Assembly (NCBI GenBank): GCA_964352775.1
Contig: CAYGTK010000127.1
Span: 1 to 12,586 of the forward strand
Origin: CAYGTK01 sp964352775
Lineage (GTDB): Bacteria > Bacteroidota > Bacteroidia > Chitinophagales > CAIOSU01
Reading direction: 5' to 3'
Length of the DNA stretch: 12,586 nt
Shown: positions 8,542 through 12,586 of the stretch, piece by piece
Numbering within the stretch: position 1 is the stretch's first letter
Layout: the number at the start of each line of letters is the position of its first letter
Position numbers and translations under genes: made by a program
The notes under the pieces: generated by a model
Database searches by the model: none
Told to the model about the DNA's origin: nothing
What the model saw: only the letters and a program-made list of their open reading frames with translations

Positions 8542-8582
8542 TTATTTGGGAGGCTAAACTACAAATTATAGCCTGAAATTGG

Positions 8583-9488
8583 CTAAGCAGCTTGCTTTCG
8601 TAAAGTCTTTGCCCGTTGGTCAGATCCATCGTGGCTCCAGCCTGGTGGGTAGAAGATGTATTTCAGTTTATCGCTCCATTTTTCGGCGCGCTGCACATCT
8701 CGCCAAATGGCTTGGTACTCGTGGGTGGCCACGTACATGGTGTCGTTCCGTTCAATATTCTTGGTGAGCCCGTAAATGGGCTTTTCTTCATCCAACTCCT
8801 TAGAGAATGTACCAAACAGCCTATCCCAAATAATAAACACACCGGCATGGTTTCTATCCAAGTAGCGGATATTACTGGCGTGATGAACTCGATGGTGAGA
8901 AGGTGTATTGAATATCCCCTCGAACCAACTCGGCATGCGCTTGATAACAGGAGAGTGGGTATAGAATTGATAGATGAGGTTAACCGCCATCATGGTAAAT
9001 ATCATCAAGCCATCGAAACCTAATAGCGGTATCCACAACCAAAAGACGAACTTATGTAACCGTTCGCCTACACCTTGACGAAGGGCGGTGCCCAAATTCA
9101 ACTTAACAGAACTGTGATGACTTACATGCCCCGCCCAGAATATACGCACCTCATGATTTAAGCGATGAAACCAATAGTAACTAAGGTCATCTGCAAATAG
9201 CAGCAATCCCCAAGCCCACCATTGACGGCCTACCACATCGCGAAATGGGCTAATACTATGCAACCATTCGAAGGCAAGGAAGAACAATACCTTGGGCATA
9301 AATTCTACTACCATAGATAGAAAACCCATGGAAACTGAGGTAGCTACATCGGCATTATCATACCATCCTTTTTGCTCACGGCGATCGATATACCACTCTA
9401 CCCCCATAGCTATAAAAAAGACGGGGATAGCATACAGCAACAAGCTGTCACTCAACGTTTTCTCTACTACTGATAAGAACCATTCCAT
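8583..9488 (-). CDS. Fatty acid hydroxylase/sterol desaturase superfamily protein, AGMO-like
   Basis: This is an integral membrane di-iron oxygenase-type protein of 301 residues from the chosen start. The histidine boxes are complete: HRLNH (108-112), HVSHH (121-125), H178 in FYTHS, and HHRVHH (198-203). Hydrophobic segments flank them at about 16-34, 54-76, 92-107 and 146-176. The run NTPSHHRVHH, then FIIWDRLFGTF and IYGLT, closely resembles alkylglycerol monooxygenase (TMEM195/AGMO), which cleaves ether lipids, rather than classical C4- or C5-sterol oxidases. Substrate is not proven. The frame extends to an ATG at 9524, but that codon lies inside the hairpin of the upstream gene's terminator. 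The ATG at 9488 (MEWFLSVVEK) is therefore preferred; it is preceded by TTAGGGAG. The protein should sit in the inner membrane and oxidise an acyl or alkyl chain. Confidence 0.88.
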   Translation of the reverse strand: MEWFLSVVEKTLSDSLLLYAIPVFFIAMGVEWYIDRREQKGWYDNADVATSVSMGFLSMVVEFMPKVLFFLAFEWLHSISPFRDVVGRQWWAWGLLLFADDLSYYWFHRLNHEVRIFWAGHVSHHSSVKLNLGTALRQGVGERLHKFVFWLWIPLLGFDGLMIFTMMAVNLIYQFYTHSPVIKRMPSWFEGIFNTPSHHRVHHASNIRYLDRNHAGVFIIWDRLFGTFSKELDEEKPIYGLTKNIERNDTMYVATHEYQAIWRDVQRAEKWSDKLKYIFYPPGWSHDGSDQRAKTLRKQAA

Positions 9489-9499
9489 CTCCCTAAAAT

Positions 9500-9530
9500 A
9501 CAAAAATGGGATGCCATTTGGCATCCCTTT
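9500..9530 (-). terminator. Intrinsic terminator of the lipoprotein gene
   Basis: A perfect 8-bp stem, GGGATGCC with GGCATCCC (9508-9515 and 9520-9527), has a four-base loop. On the minus strand it is followed by ATTTTTGTATTTT. It starts 22 bases beyond the stop of the lipoprotein gene and just upstream of the preferred start of the AGMO-like gene, so the latter probably has its own promoter or depends on read-through. Confidence 0.82.
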
Positions 9531-9549
9531 ATATGGTAATTATTCTGTT

Positions 9550-10182
9550 CTAATTTACTTGGTAACGAACCAATCGCCGCTCGGTAAAACCTGACTGACT
9601 AAAAAAGGTGAACTGGTATAATACAGGCCCAATATCTTCAGCATAATGCAATTGAGAGGTGTATGGGTTTGGTTTATTATCTGGCAGTAGATCTGGGTTA
9701 TAATTAACTATTTCGTTCCGTTCAAAAGTCACGAAGTTGCCTGCTGGTACGTTTACAGTAGCCATACCTAGCATTTTATTGTCAACAGTAGCCATGGTAT
9801 CAGTTGGTGAACTGGTGACGGGGTAGGATGATAGTATCTCTCCTGGGCGATCGGTTGCTAATAGTGTTGCTCCCCCAATACTTTTTAGTTCTCCATCACT
9901 ATAGGTCCACCAACTGCAAGAACTTTGGTTGCTGCTGATAAAACCACAGTACCTGAAATAGCGCACACCGTTCACACTTGTATCACGGCTTACGAAGACG
10001 CTATCTTGGCGTAAGAAGCTGTAGCTATTTTGTATATAGTCAAATTGGTAAGTATCATATACCCAGTGATTCCCTACTTCAAGAGGGAAATAATTAGTAA
10101 CCATCTTTTCTATTTCCTTATCATCTTCGCAAGAAGAAAATAGAAATAGAATTGGTAGCAATAATAAAATACAATAGCGCAT
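9550..10182 (-). CDS. Lipoprotein of unknown function
   Basis: The 210-residue protein starts with a type II signal peptide: R2, a hydrophobic core ILLLLPILFLF, and the lipobox FSSC with the lipidated cysteine at residue 18. The cysteine is followed by E-D-D. Acidic residues just after the cysteine resemble the lipoprotein export signal that sends Bacteroidota lipoproteins to the outer face of the outer membrane, so surface display is plausible. The mature start, NYFPLEVGNHWVYDTYQ (30-46), resembles a recurrent motif at the beginning of uncharacterised Bacteroidota lipoproteins. The rest is strand-rich and has extra cysteines at about 79 and 89 (RYCGF and SSCSWW), which could form a disulphide. 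No enzyme motif is visible. It lies 73 bases after the DUF1295 gene and ends with a clear terminator, closing that transcription unit. Confidence 0.85.
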   Translation of the reverse strand: MRYCILLLLPILFLFSSCEDDKEIEKMVTNYFPLEVGNHWVYDTYQFDYIQNSYSFLRQDSVFVSRDTSVNGVRYFRYCGFISSNQSSCSWWTYSDGELKSIGGATLLATDRPGEILSSYPVTSSPTDTMATVDNKMLGMATVNVPAGNFVTFERNEIVNYNPDLLPDNKPNPYTSQLHYAEDIGPVLYQFTFFSQSGFTERRLVRYQVN

Positions 10183-10255
10183 GAGGTGTAAATTTTGGTT
10201 CGCGATAGTAACGGCTTTCCAAAATTCCTATTGTATATTATGTTTTTACTATTTT

Positions 10256-11140
10256 CTAACTTTTTGATGGTAAAGGTATTATGGCTGAAGTTTTACTTCT
10301 GTACTCCATATAATCATGTCTACGACCTTGCATACGCTTGTCTATCATCGGTAGGCTGATGAACACAAATAGTAGCGTGATGGCCAGCGGCCCAACAATA
10401 GTCCACCAATAAGCGGGGTTGCTACCCAAACCAATGAAATACATACCCCACCAAAAACTTATCTCACCAAAATAATTGGGGTGACGGCTGTATTTCCATA
10501 GCCCTGTTTTCATGGTAGTTCCCGAGGGTGGTCCTGACTTTACAAAAGCTCGTAATTGCTCATCGGCCAAAGTTTCTACTATTATTGCCATGGTAGTCCA
10601 AGCTATGCCGAAATATTGTAAAAAGGCTATGGTAGATGTGGTATCGGGTTCGTAAAAGGTGGCTAAAAAGGATAGACAACCGCCAAACACCAATAGAGTA
10701 GGGAACATGTGGATGCCTGCAAAACTGACGAACCAATATAGTTTGCCATGCTCGGTTTGCAGATCATCATATCGCCAATCTTGCTGCTCAATGCCTTTCC
10801 AGCCTCTAAAGAAGTTGTAGGTAAGACGAATACCCCAGGCACTTACTAGTAGAAAACCGATTAAAGGAATGCCTGAAGTCAAACTATCTAAACCCATACC
10901 CTGTTGCGCAAAATAAAGCACGATGATCGGCGGAATAACACTCCAGTAGGGGTCATAAATACTTGAGTTATTAAACACTCGGCTAAAAGCAAAAATAACC
11001 ACCGTGGCTACCACATCGGCAATAAGGGCGGCCCATACAGGCTCTAAATGATCTACTTCTTGAAGGGTATACCACCCAGTTGTAATAGCTACTGCATAGG
11101 CTATCATCTGCCAGAATAATCCTGTTGCGTATAAATTCAT
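10256..11140 (-). CDS. DUF1295 membrane protein (steroid 5-alpha-reductase C-terminal-like superfamily)
   Basis: From the preferred ATG the protein has 294 residues and about seven hydrophobic segments. The family signature GLWKYSRHPNYFGE lies at about residues 213-226, followed by GMYFIGLG and a C-terminal RMQGRRHDYMEYRSKTSAIIPLP. This arrangement is shared by DUF1295, isoprenylcysteine methyltransferases and the DHCR7/steroid 5-alpha-reductase group, in which the R-H-P-N-Y region binds the NADPH or SAM cofactor. For DUF1295 itself the substrate is generally unknown; lipid double-bond reduction is a reasonable but unproven guess. The frame can be extended 12 codons to a TTG at 11176 (STNLLFACFAG), but the ATG at 11140 is favoured as the commoner codon and because it begins directly before a membrane segment. 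The upstream small membrane protein gene ends 63 bases before this start, suggesting cotranscription. Confidence 0.88.
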   Translation of the reverse strand: MNLYATGLFWQMIAYAVAITTGWYTLQEVDHLEPVWAALIADVVATVVIFAFSRVFNNSSIYDPYWSVIPPIIVLYFAQQGMGLDSLTSGIPLIGFLLVSAWGIRLTYNFFRGWKGIEQQDWRYDDLQTEHGKLYWFVSFAGIHMFPTLLVFGGCLSFLATFYEPDTTSTIAFLQYFGIAWTTMAIIVETLADEQLRAFVKSGPPSGTTMKTGLWKYSRHPNYFGEISFWWGMYFIGLGSNPAYWWTIVGPLAITLLFVFISLPMIDKRMQGRRHDYMEYRSKTSAIIPLPSKS

Positions 11141-11203
11141 ACCTGCAAAACACGCGAATAAAAGATTGGTTGACAAACGAACTTTGGGATGATTAGCAGT
11201 TAT

Positions 11204-11533
11204 TTAAGCACGCGCGACATTGACGACACTGATAATCAAGGCAAAGAATGCAACTACACCAAAAATGTAAAACAGACTGTAAAAGCCTCGTTTTCTGTAC
11301 AGAAGCATTTCTTCAAGTTTTACCTTGTCATCATCTGATACTAGCTCTAACTTTCTCTTTATATCACTAACAGGTATTGTGGTCCATTTAAACTTTACTT
11401 CAAAGCCATATTTTATGTAGATCCTACCTGGTTGATATTTCCATTGAAAACAATACGCCATATAGATAAATGCAGGCCAAATGGATAGTGATATAGGACC
11501 TAATAACAGAAAAATCAAACTGATTAAAAGCAT
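11204..11533 (-). CDS. Small membrane protein of unknown function
   Basis: I do not recognise this 109-residue protein. Residues 1-29 are strongly hydrophobic (LLISLIFLLLGP, then SIWPAFIYMAYC), enough for one membrane segment or a short hairpin. Residues 83-107 form a second segment (FYSLFYIFGVVAFFALIISVV). The middle, about 30-82, is charged: YIKYGFEVKFKWTTIPVSDIKRKLELV followed by an acidic-basic helix SDDDKVKLEEMLLYRKR. The segment between the membrane parts would lie on one side of the membrane. The ATG at 11533 has AGGA eight bases upstream, unusual in this phylum and possibly coincidental. It is flanked by gaps of 63 bases on each side and lies between the Rieske oxygenase and DUF1295 genes in the same direction, so it may belong to their operon. 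Confidence 0.7.
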   Translation of the reverse strand: MLLISLIFLLLGPISLSIWPAFIYMAYCFQWKYQPGRIYIKYGFEVKFKWTTIPVSDIKRKLELVSDDDKVKLEEMLLYRKRGFYSLFYIFGVVAFFALIISVVNVARA

Positions 11534-11596
11534 ATGTCTGTTCCTGACTCCATGTATATTCTATCGGATGTTACGTTCGGCCTAAGGAGATGAATA

Positions 11597-12586
11597 TTAA
11601 ACCGCCTGTAAGTGTTTCTTTGGTGTAGTCCACTCTGGGTAGAACTGTTTAGCCCAGATACGATACTGTGCTACTGGCCCATCACCTTTTGATAGGGCAG
11701 GGGGGTGAACGTAAACCTTATTCTGCCAAATATCGAAGTCTTGCCCTACGTCATGCTTCAAACCTTGTAAGGTCATGTGGCGCACTAAGTTGTTTACTAG
11801 CTTTTTGGGAACTAGTGCCATTGCTGGGTTTATTTTCCAAGGTCTATCTACCTTTTTAACCCTAACAGCTACACGCAAATACATTTTTTCACCATCAATT
11901 GGTGTGGCAAGTATGTATAAGCGAGTGCGCAGATCATATTGTGGTACATGTACCTCTACAAATGAGTATCCCAAGCCATGAACGTTCACCTTAAATTCAG
12001 CGCGAAGCATCTCTGACTTACCAAACAGCCCAGCCGACCGCAACATAGCGTAGCTAGCTGTTAAATAGGGACCTTCAGTTTCTAATGGGCTTAACATTTC
12101 AACCCCTTCGTAACCATGCACTATACTTAAGTGACCAAGGTCTACACTGTTCTCTGAAGTTTCCTGTGGGTGGCTCAATAACTCAAAATAATGGCTTTGT
12201 AATTCGGTCCACTCACTATTGTCTTGCTCCGGTACTTCCCATTCGGGTTCGTTTCCTTCTACATCCCAATAAGCTAAAATTATCCCCTCTTGATCTTTCA
12301 CATGCCAACTGCGTACCACGCATTTGGGCGATGCTTTAGTGCCATAGGCGGTCTCCGTGCATTTCCCGTCAGTGTTGAATTTAAAACCGTGAAAAGGGCA
12401 TTTCAGGTCTTCACCAACTATTTCACCCCCTTTGCCAAAGTGTGCTCCCAAGTGTGGGCAGTAGGCATCTAACACTCCAACATTACCACCCTCGGTTCGG
12501 TACACCACAATTTCTTGCCCCATAAAAGTTCGGGTCCAAATGTCGCCTGCTTTTAAGTCTTTAGAAAATCCGAGTGCGTACCAGCC
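11597..12586 (-). CDS. Rieske non-heme iron oxygenase, KshA/Neverland-like, 5' partial
   Basis: The frame stays open for 21 codons upstream of the first internal ATG at 12523 and reaches the window end. Those codons read GWYALGFSKDLKAGDIW, the conserved N-terminal start of Rieske oxygenases, so the ATG at 12523 is not the start and the gene continues outside. Numbered from the edge (329 visible residues), the [2Fe-2S] ligands are C43-P-H45 and C63-P-F-H66. The mononuclear iron site is N146-x2-D149-x2-H152-x4-H157 (ENSVDLGHLSIVHGY), with probable third ligand D283 in QDFDIWQNK. The C-terminal DGPVAQYRIWAKQFYPEW and the CPHLGAHFGKGG motif resemble 3-ketosteroid 9-alpha-hydroxylase (KshA) and the cholesterol 7-desaturase Neverland/DAF-36. 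A steroid or other polycyclic or lipid substrate is inferred. A reductase partner is required but none is visible. The C-terminus is intact. Confidence 0.92.
   Translation of the reverse strand, partial: GWYALGFSKDLKAGDIWTRTFMGQEIVVYRTEGGNVGVLDAYCPHLGAHFGKGGEIVGEDLKCPFHGFKFNTDGKCTETAYGTKASPKCVVRSWHVKDQEGIILAYWDVEGNEPEWEVPEQDNSEWTELQSHYFELLSHPQETSENSVDLGHLSIVHGYEGVEMLSPLETEGPYLTASYAMLRSAGLFGKSEMLRAEFKVNVHGLGYSFVEVHVPQYDLRTRLYILATPIDGEKMYLRVAVRVKKVDRPWKINPAMALVPKKLVNNLVRHMTLQGLKHDVGQDFDIWQNKVYVHPPALSKGDGPVAQYRIWAKQFYPEWTTPKKHLQAV

Noticed and set aside
8560..8572. TATAATTTG on the minus strand as a Bacteroidota -7 promoter element for the crotonase gene
   Set aside because: The spacing inside the element does not match TAnnTTTG exactly, and no TTG/TTTG -33 box is found 17-23 bases upstream.
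8551..8574. Hairpin AGGCTA/TAGCCT between the AGMO-like and crotonase genes as a terminator
   Set aside because: Only 6 bp with a 12-base loop and no T tract after it on the minus strand.
8168..9023. Plus-strand ORFs overlapping the crotonase and AGMO-like genes
   Set aside because: The minus-strand frames carry complete family motifs (AGADLK, three histidine boxes). The plus-strand translations show none.
12521..12523. ATG at 12523 as the start of the Rieske oxygenase
   Set aside because: The 21 codons upstream encode the conserved GWYALGFS start region of the family with no stop before the window edge.
1..12586. CRISPR arrays, tRNA or rRNA genes, complete insertion sequences, phage genes or defence systems
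   Set aside because: I looked on both strands and saw no direct-repeat/spacer pattern, cloverleaf-like segment, transposase or integrase motif, or defence-associated domain.

Overview
The window looks like a chromosomal segment from a member of the Bacteroidota, probably a free-living, perhaps aquatic, flavobacterium- or cytophaga-like organism. The strongest sign is a very large secreted protein ending in a type IX secretion system (T9SS) C-terminal sorting domain, a system essentially confined to this phylum. A lipoprotein signal with acidic residues after the cysteine and the near absence of Shine-Dalgarno sequences fit the same assignment. Genus-level placement is not possible from the sequence alone.

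Layout. Positions 1-5925 (+) hold the 3' part of a giant modular surface or secreted protein. Its reading frame is open at the left edge, so its true start lies outside the window. It closes with a strong intrinsic terminator. Positions 6040-7543 (+) form a tight three-gene unit: a DUF1569/DinB-like protein, an exported protein of no recognised family, and an AHSA1/SRPBCC-type ligand-binding fold. Positions 7544-7707 separate convergent genes and contain three closely spaced hairpins that resemble a REP-type element.

From 7708 to the right edge every gene is on the minus strand. In transcription order, from right to left, these are: a Rieske non-heme iron oxygenase resembling KshA/Neverland (cut by the right edge; its frame runs 21 codons beyond the first internal ATG to the window end), a small membrane protein, a DUF1295 membrane protein of the steroid 5-alpha-reductase-like superfamily, a lipoprotein followed by an intrinsic terminator, an alkylglycerol-monooxygenase-like member of the fatty acid hydroxylase/sterol desaturase superfamily, and a crotonase-fold protein.

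How they may work together. The large protein is an autonomous T9SS cargo, probably an adhesin or matrix component. The minus-strand block is notable because four of its six genes belong to families that act on lipids, sterols or acyl-CoA (Rieske steroid-type oxygenase, DUF1295, AGMO/sterol desaturase, crotonase). Whether they form one pathway is inference: a terminator splits the block at about 9508-9527, and two unrelated-looking genes are interspersed. No tRNA, rRNA, CRISPR array or complete insertion sequence was seen. No gene-free stretch exceeds 300 bases.
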